DNA of 64,000 nucleotides from Diphasiastrum complanatum (Eukaryota; Streptophyta; Lycopodiopsida; Lycopodiales; Lycopodiaceae). Where the stretch lies: positions 28,051,873 to 28,115,872 of the forward strand of contig CM055113.1 in the NCBI GenBank assembly GCA_029204225.1, given 5' to 3'. The position numbers and the translations under genes were made by a program. Shown piece after piece: positions 30,511 through 44,045 of the stretch. The notes beneath the pieces were generated by a model. It had not been told where the DNA came from. It made no database searches and saw only the letters and a list, made by a program, of their open reading frames with translations. Numbering within the stretch: the first letter of the stretch is position 1; each line of letters opens with the position of its first letter.

Positions 30511-31460
30511 ATGGTGTCCATGGTCAATAAAGCCAAAGCTATTGGCTTGCCTAATCTTATCTCCAAGAATTTCAAGCCATGTGAGGCTTGTGCCATATCT
30601 AATTTCATAAGAAGCCTTTTTCAAAGTCATCTATCAAGACTACACATCCATTGGAGCTCATACACTCGGATGTGCACTTCTCATCTTCAAAGAGCAAGGG
30701 TGGTGCTACTTGCTTTGTAACTTTCATTGATGATTTCACTACATTTACTTGGGTATATCTTCTAGCTTCAAAGTCTATGGTGTTTGACTGTTTCCTAAAG
30801 TTCAAAGCTCTAGTTGAAAAGCAATTTTCATACAAAATCAAGATTCTTAGAAATGATGGAGGTGGTGAGTACACTTCCAATTTCATGATTATTGTGAGCT
30901 TGAAGGCATTAAAAGGGAGTTTTCTTGTGCATATACATCATCTCAAAATGGGATGGCTGAAAGAAAGAACAGAACATTGTGTGAATGTGCCAAAACCATT
31001 AGAATTGAGGCATCCTTGCCAAAAGAATTTTGGAGTGAGGCCATCAATTGTTCAAACTATCTTTGCAATCGACTCCCTCATGTTTCACTTGGAGGAAAGT
31101 CACCATATGAAGCACTTTATTTGAAGAAACCTAAGGTTGAACACCTTAGAGTATTTGGATGCATATGCTTTGTCCATATTCCCTTGGAAACGAGAAAGAA
31201 GGATGATCCTTGTGCAAGCAAAGGAGTAATGGTTGGATATTCATCCAACAAGAAAGCCTATAGAATCTACATGCTCTCTACTTCTAAAGTAATTGATAGT
31301 AGAGATGTAGTTTTTCATGAAAAGAAAAGTCCAATCTTGGAGGGGCCGAGATCAAGCAACCTCAAAATCTATCACCTTTTGTTATTGAAGACAATCAACA
31401 TATGGAGGAGTCGAGATTTGAAGATGGAAGTCCTCGGATTTTCACTCCTAGAAGATCCAT
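30511..31460 (+). pseudogene. Copia pre-integrase and integrase
   Basis: Starts with KAIGLPNLISKNFKPCEACA, changes frame to HSDVHFSSSKSKGGATCFVT (first catalytic Asp intact), then RNDGGGEYTS (second Asp). After another shift near 30930 it gives GMAERKNRTLCECAKT (third catalytic Glu) and the C-terminal FGCICFVHIPLE. Catalytic residues are readable but spread over three frames. Confidence 0.9.
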
Positions 31461-32215
31461 GAGGGAGAGATCCGAGCCCAAGAGGCCTACTTATGATGAC
31501 AAAGGAAAACAAGTGGATCTTGATTCCACTTATGCTTATTTTGTTTTTCACGAGGAGCCCAAAGATGTTCAAGAAGCCCTCAATACCAAGGAGTGGTATG
31601 AGGCCATGAAGATTGAATATGATGCCTTGATCACCAACCACACATGGGAGCTAGTGGATCCACCACCTAACATGCATATCATTGGATGCAAGTGGGTGTT
31701 CAAGATCAAGTACAATCATGATGGCTCCATCAACAAGTACAAGGCAAGATTATGTGCTAAAGGCTTTGCACAAATATATGGCCTTGACTATGAAGAAACC
31801 TTTGCTCCTGTAGCAAAGATGGTGACAATAAGAATCATAATCTCTCTTGCCTTATTTTTTAAGTGGAAACTGTTTCAACTTGATGTCTCCAATGCTTTTT
31901 ATCTTGAGGAGGAGATATACATGGAACAGCCTCAAGGATTTATCAAGGATAAATCTAAGATTCCGATTTTGCAAGTGATACAATGGATCGAAAGTCCATT
32001 AATGCATATACTATCTTTCTTGGAGGCAATCTTGTGTCTTGGCTTTCAAAGAAGCAAGATACCATATCTCTATCATCTTGTGAGGCCGAGTACAAAGCAC
32101 TCACTACAACAACTAAAGAGGTGATTTGGATCAAGAGGTTAATCATGGACCAAAAGTGCCTTCTCAAAGCATAGGTCTAATCTTGGTCTTATCTCAAGAT
32201 CAATGCTTGATCCAC
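31402..32215 (+). pseudogene. Copia RT-RNase H with large internal deletion
   Basis: The frame from 31402 begins TPRRSMRERSEP and runs through [35 protein letters not shown] and MEQPQGFIKD. It then jumps, near 31952, directly to the RNase H region (DSDFAS, in another frame DRKSINAYTIFLGGN, SLSSCEAEYKALTTTTKE). About 250 residues, including YVDD, are missing. A second deletion joins IKRLIMDQKC to the pol C-terminus (LGLISRSMLDPH), followed by a stop at about 32218. Confidence 0.9.
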
Positions 32216-32225
32216 ATTAGATACA

Positions 32226-32238
32226 TTTTTAGGAGGAG
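32226..32238 (+). other. Polypurine tract
   Basis: TTTTTAGGAGGAG directly before TGTCAAAATATT. Confidence 0.85.
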
Positions 32239-32851
32239 TGTCAAAATATTGAAAAACCTATCTAATGTTGTGAGTAGGAGTCCTAAAAATGCCAAAGATG
32301 AATTGAGCTTTTTTGGCTTAGTAAAGACCCATCTTAGAATAAAATATTCAACGTAGGTAGAAGTGGAAACTCGAGCTACCATAGGAATTGCCATTTGTAC
32401 TTTACATGCTACATTTAATGCATGAAAAGACTAGGTGGCACAATTAGACATAGTGAGGTGGCTTGAATAAGTCTAGATAGCTTGAGAGGTGGATTCACAA
32501 TTCCAATTCAACTCAAAGTAGGAGAAGAGTCCATGGATCTATATATATGTGATGTACTCTCATTGAGAAAATGATGAAATTTGTGTGTAATGCAAATTTG
32601 GAGACAAGCTCTTTGTGCCCTATCTCTCTACACGAGTTTTGTACTTCTTATTTTCTCTCTCTAGTCGAGTTGAGGCATTTATGATGCTTAGTCTTATGTT
32701 TTGTTGATAGATCTTGCTTGTAACACAATAATATTTCTTGAATGATCAGCTTTCCTATTGTCAACCAATGCTAGTCTGATCTTTATGGTATTATTTGGCT
32801 TAGGAGATCAAAAATACATGTGTAGGACGTCCCACATGTGTGAATTCAGCA
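32239..32851 (+). mobile_element. 3' LTR of the deletion-derivative copia (613 bp)
   Basis: TGTCAAAATATT...GTGTGAATTCAGCA. No matching 5-bp duplication was seen next to the two LTRs (TCTCA after this one, TTGAAATG before the other), so the ends have changed or the element is a recombinant. Confidence 0.9.
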
Positions 32852-33860
32852 TCTCAAAAATCCTAAACTACTGTACAAGGGAATCTGAAGATGGATAGAT
32901 GTGTTCTGGAGATGCTTTACAGAGACTCTTGTGCAATAGCTATTTCTCATGCAAAAATCAATCACACAAAATAGGTGAAGAGAAACAAGGAAATAAACAA
33001 ACGTGACAAAGAGTGAGAACTGTATAGCACTTGTCGAACAAAACTTGCATTCATCAACATTGATAATGTACTTTGATAGTTGCAATATTTCTTTTGTTTT
33101 GTAGGGTAATGTGACTTAGTCTGACATGCCCTTGTCAAAACAAGGCAGGGTTGGTGACACAAAAATCTACCATCATTGATAGTAGATGTTGTAAGATATA
33201 GCTTGAGATGCGGGTATGGTTGAGGTATTATGTCCTAAGGACCTCTCTGAACAAGAGATTCAGAACCGAATCTCTAAATGGATTTTTGAATCCTAGATTT
33301 ATTGTGTATTGGCACATTGAAAATCTTATTTGCATTTGGAAAGACAAATAGATTGGAGTTTGTAGAAAGGGAAAAAATCTATCAATTCCCTGTGAAGGTT
33401 GCTCTTGGTTGGACATTGTAGTAGACGACGAAATATCGGTTTCACTTTATTTCGACAAGGACTCATTTCAGATTGTGTTTTTGCATTATGGCGCTGGCGT
33501 ATTGTGCGGTGTTGTAGAAGTTTGCAAGAAACTTCTCGGTTGACATCTTGGCTGCTACACCTCAGTGGGGCTTCCATGATCATTCAGCCCAGCCCTTGCA
33601 ACATGGAAGCTTTGTTTCAAGATGCGCCTCCGGAGTTCACAGCAGAAAGTTCGAGAGGAGCTTGACTCTGTGTTAGGCAAGGGAGTGCTAATGACAACAA
33701 TCGCTCAGTTCAAGAAGTGCCCATTTGAAGAGAGGTGCAGCAGTTCAGCGCATCATGCAGCGACCTTCAGAACAACGCATCACCAGACCAGCGCAACATG
33801 CAGCGGCCTTCAGAACAACACTTCACCAGCACGCCTCTCTGAACACATCAGATCTTGGAA
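32852..33860. other. Stretch without a confirmed gene, left of a short-LTR element
   Basis: Includes minus-strand frames such as 33583-33326 (85 codons, MEAPLRCSSQDVNREVS) that would lie downstream of the primer-binding site at 33861. They may be internal sequence of that element, but show no gag or pol motif. Direct repeats CAGCG(C/G)..TTCAGAACAAC occur at 33747-33820. Confidence 0.35.
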
Positions 33861-34067
33861 GGCTCTGATACCATATTGCGGAACGAGAGAGAGAGTGACA
33901 AGAGAATATATTGATCATCGTGAATGAGAGCAATAGCTCTTACATGTAGAGTAAAAGAGAGGTGTCTCTCTGTGTATGTCGCAGAGGTTCGACGGTTGGG
34001 GACCCCAAGTGGTCCACGTGGCATATAACAGTCCTTTAGACATTTAGAGTATACATTATATCTAACA
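33861..34067 (-). mobile_element. Short LTR (about 190 bp) with primer-binding site, minus strand
   Basis: On the minus strand TGTTAGATATAATG (from 34067) leads to TTCCGCAATA, followed by TGGTATCAGAGCC (33873-33861 on the plus strand as GGCTCTGATACCA). Such short LTRs with a tRNA-iMet site are typical of small non-autonomous (TRIM/SMART-like) or short copia elements. The second LTR was not found. Confidence 0.6.
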
Positions 34068-34309
34068 AGCTTCAGAGCCAGCTCCCGTATAGGAGTCCCA
34101 TTGCAATTCGAGTCTTCCACCCTCTTGTTTGGATTTTGAGCTCATGAGTTGTTAAAAAGCCTATAGAAATTGGTTTTCATTCATACCTTATTTTATGAAA
34201 AAAAAACCCTGGTGCATTTATTCATAGAAAAAATTAGTAGGTACATTGATGAAAAAGATATATACACCCAGAAGGGGAAGTTTAAGCAAATGTAAGCTCA
34301 GACAAGAGC

Positions 34310-34469
34310 GAAGATTGCACTAAAACTAAGATTAATCCAGGTCCTCGCATTAAAAATAAAGGTGCAAAAACTATGATGATGTCAGTGGGGAAGATTGCAC
34401 TAAAAGTAAGATTAATCCAGGTCTTGGCATTAAAAATAAAGGTGCAAAAATTATGATGATGTCAATGGG
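34310..34469 (+). repeat. Tandem duplication, two 80-bp units
   Basis: GAAGATTGCACTAAAA... at 34310 and 34390, nearly identical with about six substitutions. Confidence 0.95.
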
Positions 34470-36093
34470 AGTCTGCCAACTGCCTGCAGCAGATCAAAAA
34501 AGTGAAGATGGGGTGAGTAGGCTAGATCTTTTCTACAATACATCTTTTATATATAAGTCCTTTATAACATATCCTCACATGGCTGTTCCATAGGGATAGT
34601 ACATGTATTCCGTTACTAGCAATAACCCTTGATACAGGAGCATAAATAATGCAAAGAGAAGGTCAAAAAAAATTCTTTCAAATTTTTTTTTTTTCATGAA
34701 GTTTCAAATTTTTATACAAAGCCTTACAATATCAATTGATTTGAACTTTGGGTCATTGTTCGGGAAAGTCGGCAAGTATAGGAATGGAATCTACATCTTT
34801 CTCCGACAATCGACTTTGTAAAAAACTTATAAAAAATGACTTTTAAAATAATCGACAACTTTTTTGAGATGCAGTGAAAATTTTGTTTATTGTTTTCAAA
34901 TGTCGATTATTGTTTTCAAATGTGTAGTAAAGTATGTAAATTCATATACAACTTATGTTACATAGCTTTATTAAGTTAATAGAATTAGTTATTAATGTAA
35001 ATTTGTAATATTTTGCCGGCAAGCAAATTGAGATGCATGATTCAAAAGACAAATTTTTGAAAAATTGACAACTTCTAGAAAAGACAAGAAATTAGGACGA
35101 TGCAATAATCAACATAAAAATGAAAAAGTTGTACATTTTGATATATATTAGAATTTAATAATGATTAAGAAGTACTTTTATGATTTTTGTAATTAAAAAG
35201 AAATAAATATGCACTTTGTTAACACTGTATTATGGGCCACTCAAAAGAATGTCTTACAATCTAGAGCCAAACTAATTATTTCAAAAATCTTAAAAAAATT
35301 ATATGAAAATAGAAACCTATAGTTTAATATTTGATAGGCTCATAACCTATGAGAGCTCAAGCATGTAGGTTATGAGAACCTAGAAAAAATTTCTTAGTAG
35401 GTGAATTAAAAGTTTGGCAGGCTTTTTTCAATGGATTATAGGTTTTTAGCAAGCGCGGTTGAAAACTCAACTGGAAAAGTAACAACATTCAGCATGCAAC
35501 AAAATTACTAGTTACTTAATTTAGCTTTCTAACCAATCATAATATCCTTCTGGATGACTTTGATCAACTACTCAAAGGTAAAAATAATTATACCAGGATT
35601 GCCGAATCTATCAATTGTAAAAAAACTTCAGAGGATATCAGTCTACGCAACTAGCTTCATTAAGTTGCTTATGTACTAATGTCTATAACATTGCTTGATA
35701 GTGTGGCTGAATTGCAGAGATCTATTGAACGTAGATAGATATTATGGAAATTGATGAATGTGCGTATTGTATTGTCTTCTCTAGATTTCAGTTGCAATTG
35801 CTCTCTAAAAAACATGCATCCAGCATTATCTTCAAACTTGAAAATTCATCTATTGGGGACCCATTTCAATAAAGAGCTCGTTCAGAAACTTGGAAAAGCA
35901 CATCAATCTGCTGCAACTAATTTCCATTAAAGACTGCTTGGGTATGATATAATCTAAAGGCATCAGTTCATATTTTGGCTGTATTTGTAGCTTGTTCGAA
36001 TGACGTGCAAATCCACGGCCATTACCATTAATAATCTGGGACCCGACAGCAAGTGGTGGAGGCCACGAGTTGTCCGGGGACCATATTATTTGT
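34470..36093. other. Stretch without a recognisable gene
   Basis: Strongly AT-rich; no open frame with a known motif and no LTR ends recognised. Confidence 0.5.
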
Positions 36094-36122
36094 GGTAATG
36101 GTCCGACCAATGGACCATTACC
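36094..36122 (+). other. Perfect 11-bp hairpin
   Basis: GGTAATGGTCC and GGACCATTACC with a 7-nt loop. Confidence 0.7.
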
Positions 36123-36253
36123 TAACGTAATTGATGGTTCGGCTGATTTTTTTGACACCTCTCTTTGTCTCTTTCTTTGTCGTCACCCGTGCGCTCTCTT
36201 TCTCTCTCTCTCTCCCTCTCTCTCTGTTGGGTGTCTCTCCCTCTCTCTTTGTT

Positions 36254-37117
<864 letters not shown>

Positions 37118-37346
37118 GTTTAATCTATGAGAAGAGAATTAGAGGGTTTGGCCTACTTCATCTGGTACATAGAATTGTGAGGTGCATCACATTCATGTGA
37201 ATCTATTTTTAGCTTATATACATACATACTAATGATTTTATACATGTATATAAGCTAAATAGTGATATACATAATTGAAATGCACCTCAATATTTTCTCT
37301 TATTAATTGAAAAGACCATATCATTTTCTCTTCTCATAGATCAAAT
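37118..37346 (+). mobile_element. Foldback (MITE-like) element, about 229 bp
   Basis: Three nested inverted-repeat pairs share one centre: outer TCTATGAGAAGAGAA (from about 37124) with its complement (ending about 37341); TGAGGTGCAT (37178-37187) with ATGCACCTCA (37280-37289); and the perfect 16-bp TTTAGCTTATATACAT (37208-37223) with 37244-37259. No coding capacity. Superfamily not determined. Confidence 0.65.
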
Positions 37347-40139
37347 TAACACCATCATGATTGTTTAGAATATGCACATTGTACATTTTCCATTGCATTG
37401 TATAAAGTGCAATGGTAGCTACACTAGCATGAATGTTTACAATATGTACATTGTACATTTTCCATCACATTGCTTTGAGGAAAACCAAGAAGTATGAGGT
37501 TTCAAATGGCTACTTGTACACCACTCATGATTAGAACTTCACTTGTACATCACTCATGATTAAACATGTGCCTTTGTTGGAGCATTTGAAGCTCTTATCC
37601 AACTTGACTATTTGTGGAGGACATCATTCTTTAGCTTTTGTTGCCCATACCGATAAGGACTATGCATATGCTTTAAAAGCTTTGTTAAAAGGTAAATATT
37701 TTGTTGTATGAACATCAATATAATGTTAAAGATTTTTTCGTCTCATGTTGCATGCCATTTTTGAGGTAAATATGTTTTGCACTAAAGGTCTTACTTACAT
37801 GATACACTCACCTTTTTTTGACCTAACTATTGTGTCAACTACTACATATAATTCACTAGAAAGGAGGCATACTTGTTTACAGCATAAGCTATTATATAGC
37901 TAGCTAAAATAGCCATTAATGGTCACATCAGCCATCTCTAGATGAATCAAATTGATAACTCTTGAACATTGTTGTTCAATAGAAAGAATCAATGTTAGAA
38001 TCATATTGGCCAATTAAACATTTCCTAGGATCATTGAAAAAGATAATATGGGTATTTAGCAAAATTTTCAAAATACCACATGTGAGTTACAAGGCCTCAT
38101 CATAATCTAGCGGTTCACATGTCATCATCAAGTACTCAAACTTGGTGACAAAATGTCAATATACATATCAATCATTAAAAAATGTTACATACTCATGAAG
38201 CTTGCATAAATCTAAAGTAAAAGAACAATATTTCAGTACTAGATTGTGACACGTTTATGTCCTATTAAAATAAGCTATACACCTTTTATTTCATATGTTA
38301 CGTATAGTGTCTTAATTTATCAACATAAGATGTTAATATGTACAAGTGAACACTTTATGGCTTCATTCAAGAAAACATAGCCATTTGTTCTATAAGAAAA
38401 TTGTAGATTTCATTGAATTGATAATGATTGACTTTCATGATATCAGCAAATATTTTTCTCTTCAAAAAGATTAATGTTACTATCGAATTATATACACATT
38501 ATAAAAGGATTGTAAGTCTTTAGCTAGGAGTACATTAAGTATCAATCATTTCATGCTCAATCTTATATCAGGCTTTTGAAAAATATGCACATACCAACTT
38601 ACAAGCCAAATATAATTAAAGTCAAGTGTTTTGATCATGAGTCAAAGTGCGGCCTCACATGTTTAAAATCATCATGAAGGGGGGCAAGTTGGTCCAAATG
38701 TCATTTCTTTATAATTTAGTTATTCTATTTAGTTTACATAACTATTGGATTAGCTAATCAATCTAGACCATTGATACATTGAATGGCCAGGATTTAGGGC
38801 ATGGAATCCTAACCTAGAAGATTCTATCTGTGGCCTAATACAACTATAAATAGATAAAATTGATTTATTATGTATCTCTCACTTTTGATGTTGAATTGGA
38901 GAAAAGGAATTACACTACATTATCTACATTTGCTTGTATTTCTCTCTCTACATTTTTCTATCTCTTTTTCTCTTTGGACAATTTGTCCTTGCAGAGATTT
39001 TTGTAACATGCGATATTTTTGTAGTTGTGCATGCTGTGAATTTCTTATTGCATGAATAGCTTTGTAAGTTTTGCGGCAAACTTCTGTTGCATTTAGAAAA
39101 TATGAATAAGAGTTTTTGTTAGGCCTCACAACTGCATTCAAATAGTAATCCGTCTCATCCTTGTCTCACAAAAAGAAATTAAATCTCATTTCCTCAATAT
39201 TCTTGATGCTCAATTTTTGTAAGCAAGTGTGAGCAACAAATAATACTTCTTAGTTTTTTAATATTGGGACTTGTAAGCAGTTTTTTTGACAATTGTTAGC
39301 ACCAGTGTATATTTAGGGTCACTCTTGTATTTTTCTTTTGGTTTTGGGTCTGATTTGTAAATTGACCTCATACCACTTGTGGTTGTCTACACTGGAACTT
39401 ATGTAGAGCATAGAAACAAGAGGAATTCAAACATGCAATTTAAAAAATAAATCACAAGTATAACCATGTCTTATGCTCCTCATAGAAGAGTTTGAGAAGC
39501 TATGCTAAGTTCAATAGAGCTAAACATAAAAACAATTGAAAGCATCATTGACGCCAAATTAAAAATATAAGAGAAATTTGACATTTGAATAGAGGGTATG
39601 CCTTAAGTACTTTAGAGATTGGGCTTTAGCTAGGGCTAGTTCTAGGGCTAATATTGGCTTAGGATTAGGAGTTAGGATCATGATGAGGTCACAATCAGAG
39701 TCGTGGTCTTGGCCGTGGTCTCGATCACTGTTGGGGATAGGTCTAAATAGGCTTGGTGCACATTGTTTTGATCACGGGTGGAATGGGATGCATGGTTTTG
39801 GTTTAGGGTCAAAATTGTCTTGGGCTTGCAATTTATGATTGAAATTGGCCTGGGGCATGCGGTTACACTCCTAGTTGCTGTAGCGGTCTAATCGGGTCCG
39901 TTTTGGGATTTGAAAACAAAAATTAATCTACATAAACTCAAAGGACAATGAAAAAGTCTTTTTCATCAAAAGAAAGAGAATAAAAAGAGCAAGAGGGGCA
40001 TCAAACAAAGATCCAATTTCACTATGGAAGGGTGTACTTCTTTACGTGAAGGTAACATGAACATTCTCAAGTTCACAATGTTTGTTTTGGTAATTTGTTC
40101 AGTGTGCAAGTGAATGTTTTATGAGGCATAGAGAGACAA
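37347..40139. other. Long AT-rich stretch without a recognisable gene
   Basis: Contains short direct repeats at about 37367 and 37441 (ACATTGTACATTTTCCAT) and at 37517 and 37549 (CACTCATGATTA). A TATA-like CTATAAATAGATA at 38843 is followed by a CT-rich leader-like stretch, which could be an LTR promoter, but no LTR ends were found. Confidence 0.45.
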
Positions 40140-40261
40140 CTATGAGTTATTGATGACACTCCCAAGGATGGTGGTGATTTGGTTTTGTTTGATGGAGACA
40201 TGGTTAGCCTTGGAGAAAACACAACCTTGGATCTTGTGTTGACTCTTTTGATCCAAGTTGG

Positions 40262-40906
40262 ATGGATTCCTCTGGTAGTATCAAAGATGTCATTTTTGCA
40301 AGAAGCAATGATGTTTGTGTCTTAAAAGAGTGTACTTCAAGCACACATGGCAATACAAGCAAGGTAAATGGTCTCTATGTATCAAAGAATGGTCAAGGTA
40401 TGGATGATAATGATAAGAATTCTATTCAGACTCTTGGTTCGATTTTGTTTTAGATCAAGATGTCAAGAAAGGCGTGCTTTATGATGTTTTGGCTTGCACT
40501 CCATTTTTTCCATTTTGGAAAGATTCATTTATATTATAGAGGGTTATCTATAATTATATGGTTGCATGGAAGAGAGGATGGAACTATGCTTCGTTCTTTG
40601 TTGAGTCATGATACTAGAGAGGATGTAGTTTTAGTATGTTATTATGACAAAAATGATGCATTGAGTTATGAAACAATGGAGAAGACCAAAGAGGATGTAT
40701 CTTTAGCATGTACTTGTGACAACAAGAGAGCTACTAGAGAGGATGTCTCTTTGGCATGTACTTGTTGCAAAGGAAATAACAAGTTCATTTTGGAGTGGCA
40801 ATCCAAATTGCATGCGTCGGAGGAAAAGAGCCAAAGAAACACAAAAGTAAAAGATCAACATGATGGTGATTATCTTCAAAATGTGAAATCATTTGCATGT
40901 GCTTGA
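40262..40906 (+). CDS. Two unidentified consecutive open frames with an internal repeat
   Basis: Frames of 63 (40262-40453) and 148 codons (40460-40906) lie in line with only a stop between them. The second contains three copies of a module of about 16 residues: REDVVLVCYYDK, KEDVSLACTCDN and REDVSLACTCCK, followed by a Lys/Gln-rich end. At DNA level the repeat GAGGATGT.(T)CTTT..CATGTACTTGT is still similar. I know no such family. It could be a retroelement-derived fragment. Confidence 0.3.
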
Positions 40907-40909
40907 ATT

Positions 40910-41900
40910 TGAACTATGCTATTGCTCTCATGGGAACGATTCTCTGCATGACAACATATTAATGCTCTTCATCGACTTTAATGCTTGATGTGCTTGGATC
41001 TAGGCTTGAAGGTGGATAGGAAATGCCCGCTACAATTTTGGTGCTGCTTCTAGGGAGCTAAACCAATTTTTCATTTTTAGCATGTTTTTTATCCTGCTTG
41101 GTATTGTGGATTGCTTGCTTGGAATCTATTTTGATTGTTGAGCAAGGAGTTCTAGATAGATCGTACAAGTTCGTGTGCTCGATACAAATCCGTTGGACCA
41201 GTTGCAGTTTGATTCCGATGTCATTTGTCTAAAAACACCCTTTGTGTCGAAAGGAACGCCATTACGGCACAATGAATGGGCTACTTTCCCTAGAAGTGGT
41301 CCAGTATCACCGAACAGAGTCTATTTGTCTATCGTAAGAGGTCACCAATTTTCACACTCAAGCATACTTCTACATGGGATATGTAAGGTGAGAGAAAATG
41401 TAGGACATTATTTGTATTTTTATATTTGTCTTACTTTGGTGAGGATATTGGTTGTGCTAAGTATGTATTGAATTGTTTGTCAAGAGAGGCCTTAGTTGGT
41501 AAGATACCACATGTTTCATGCTTTGGAAAAATATTGAGTATATTAAGAGTGGTATTACACTAATTAGATAGTCGACAATTGTCGATTCGAGCTGGAGTCA
41601 AATTAGCTAGAGTTGAGGTTGAATGTTTGATTTGATAGTTCGAATTGTTCGGGCTTCTGTCGACAGTCGATAGTCAACAGTTTGACTATCAAGACTCCTT
41701 CAATAGTTTGAGTGTCACGTAGATACCTATTTGTGATTCTCATGTATTTCTGTAGATTGTTCGACAATACGAGTAAATATGCAGCAACATGAATGAATCT
41801 AGATTAACTATTGGATTTAGGGAGAGAGGGAGAAATCTAATAGTGATGTAAGTACCTGACCAACAAAGCTTTGGAAAGGCTAGCATTGCATAGGTGATTC
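40910..41900. other. Stretch without a recognisable gene
   Basis: The frame at 41175-41471 (98 codons) is not recognised. Around 41570-41700 the motif GTCGA.AGT(C)/GACTATC recurs in both orientations (TCGACAATTGTCGA, CAGTCGATAGTCAACAG). Confidence 0.4.
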
Positions 41901-41904
41901 GAAG

Positions 41905-42120
41905 TATATCTACTTCGTTGACTCAAGCTCCGACAAGATCAAAGGCCAAGGATCTATTCACCTTCAATTTTCAGATTACATTTCTAGAGCACTTGACGGT
42001 GTACTTTATGTACCCAAATCAGCATAGGATTTATTGTCTATAAGCAAGATCACATATCAAAACTATATACCTTTTTTCAACTCTAGACAATGTACTATTA
42101 TGGATTATGAATATATGAAA
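41905..42120 (+). pseudogene. Copia protease-region relic
   Basis: The frame reads VYFVDSSSDKIKGQGSI, then ISRALDGVLYVPKSA, one stop (42027), and DLLSISKITYQN. This is the conserved stretch after the copia aspartic protease site (VLYVP....LLS). No LTR or other pol part lies nearby, so it is an isolated fragment. Confidence 0.65.
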
Positions 42121-43067
42121 TCATCTCTGCAAACAAAAAAGATAATTTTTTAGTGCATTTTTTTGGTCAAAAATTACAAAACTACAACAAATATAGACAA
42201 CCCTTCCTAATTCTAGGAAAAAAAATGCAATATATGAAGAAAAAATGAAATTAAAGTGCCATGTTGCCACTTTTTGCTCATTTATAAGCATTTGCTATGA
42301 TAAAATCAACTATGTAATTAGAGCTATTCTCAAAGTTTTTTACTATTTTTAGTAAGTATGTTAAATAGCACTAAGCTATTCATAGTAATATCCATAAGTG
42401 ACTCTGATTAACAGTAGTTTCAATAGTTGTCAATCAATTTCATGAAAATGGCAACTTTCGCCATATTGTACTGATGTAATGTATCTCATTATATCATGTT
42501 AATAAAATATGTCCATGCATCTTTAAGGCTCTGCTTAAATTTCAAGGAAATGTCAGAAGGCTAAGGGTCGTAAAGATAGAGAAAATAAAGTCAACTAAAG
42601 GCACAAAAAGCAAAGTCAGCTAAAGATAGAGAGCAAATCAGCGATAATTGAAAGTTCAATCAATGACCACAAGATGTAATATCCTTTTGAAGACTGAGGG
42701 TGTGTCCTTAATAGAATGGGACCATGACCTTTTTATAAAGGTCAGAAAGATACCACAAAGTATAATACAATTGGCAGGTTCAAAATTGTTCAAGCGATTA
42801 TTAAAAGTATCTCTCCAAAAAGGAAGAAATGGCATTTTTTCAATCCAATAATAAAGTGACCAATACCTCACAAATGTTGTACTAAAGATGAATGCAAAAA
42901 AGGTAACAAAAAATAGTCCAAATCGATAATGGTCTTTAGCTTTAGAGAAAGACTTGAAGAGGAATTTATTGGGGTCAGGTCGATCAGCTGCTGATAGAGT
43001 TAATGTTATGCTTCAAGATTTGTAGTCAGAATCGCAAATCAATATATTGTGCCTATATGACAAATTA
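42121..43067. other. Stretch without a recognisable gene
   Basis: AT-rich; only short frames without motifs. Confidence 0.5.
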
Positions 43068-43089
43068 AAATAATAATAATAATAATAAT
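43068..43089 (+). repeat. (AAT)n microsatellite
   Basis: About seven AAT units. Confidence 0.9.
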
Positions 43090-43879
43090 GTGCATTAAAG
43101 AATCAAATTCATAGATAAAAATTCATATGTATCATTCACGTTTTTAGATCTTTGCTGCATCCTTTCAATTGGACATGCTTCCATGCTTTAATTGGTGAGA
43201 GGCCCAACTTCCTATATTTCGTCCCAATAAATGAGGTGGTGCAAGACTAGAGAATGGATATTGCGATGCTGATTACTAACAACTAGTAAAATAATCATAA
43301 AATAATTTGGATGAAATAGTGAGAGTTGTTATCCTTATCATTGGTATCCTAAATAATGATTGGGAGGCATTAATAGGGTCACACAAACCTACAACAAGGC
43401 TATATATCAATGCGGCAAGGCTCATTTAAATTCTTTTGTAGAGTAGGTGGAGAAATTTAGCTCATAAAGTCCAGATGAAATGATTTTGGAGGCCCCAATC
43501 AATGCACTACTGGGAGACATTTACGTTTTGAAAGATACCTCTATCAAAATTGCAATCTATTACATCAAGGACCATTTATGATTTTTGAGAATGCAATAAA
43601 TCAAGACGAAATTTGGTTTGTGGAGTTTATCAAACCGTTGTCTAGCTATATGGCCAACTCATTAGATACCCTAAGCATTTTCTTTTCCTGAAGTTTTTTT
43701 TTCTTCCTCTTTCATTTCTTGTTCATGGGTGTGTGTGGGCAAGTTGTGGGAGATTAGATCGTTAGGTGACTTGTTGAGCGATCAGACGATGCTAACAATG
43801 GCTAGTAAATAGAAGAAAATACGAGCAAAGTCCGGTGAGCAACTCCTATAATGCAAGTAGAAATGTAACTCCCAAAAAA

Positions 43880-44045
43880 GGGCGTGGAATCACTTATCTG
43901 TTGGCAAATGGGTGATTTCATACCCTTCGAAATTGCATTCCAACAGGTGATCTTGACGTGCTCAATGATTGAACTGTAGAAAGAAAAAATGGCCTGGATT
44001 CACCCATCTGTTGGCAGATGGAGTGAATCCATGCCCTCTTGACAA
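43880..44045 (+). repeat. Two related hairpins of the GATTCACCCATCTG type
   Basis: At about 43998 GATTCACCCATCTG and CAGATGGAGTGAATC pair around TTGG with one bulge. A more decayed version (GGAATCACTTATCTGTTGGCAAATGGGTGATTTC) is at 43887-43920, given here in two overlapping halves of one motif. The same words occur in the tandem repeat at 48.2-48.8 kb. Confidence 0.5.
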
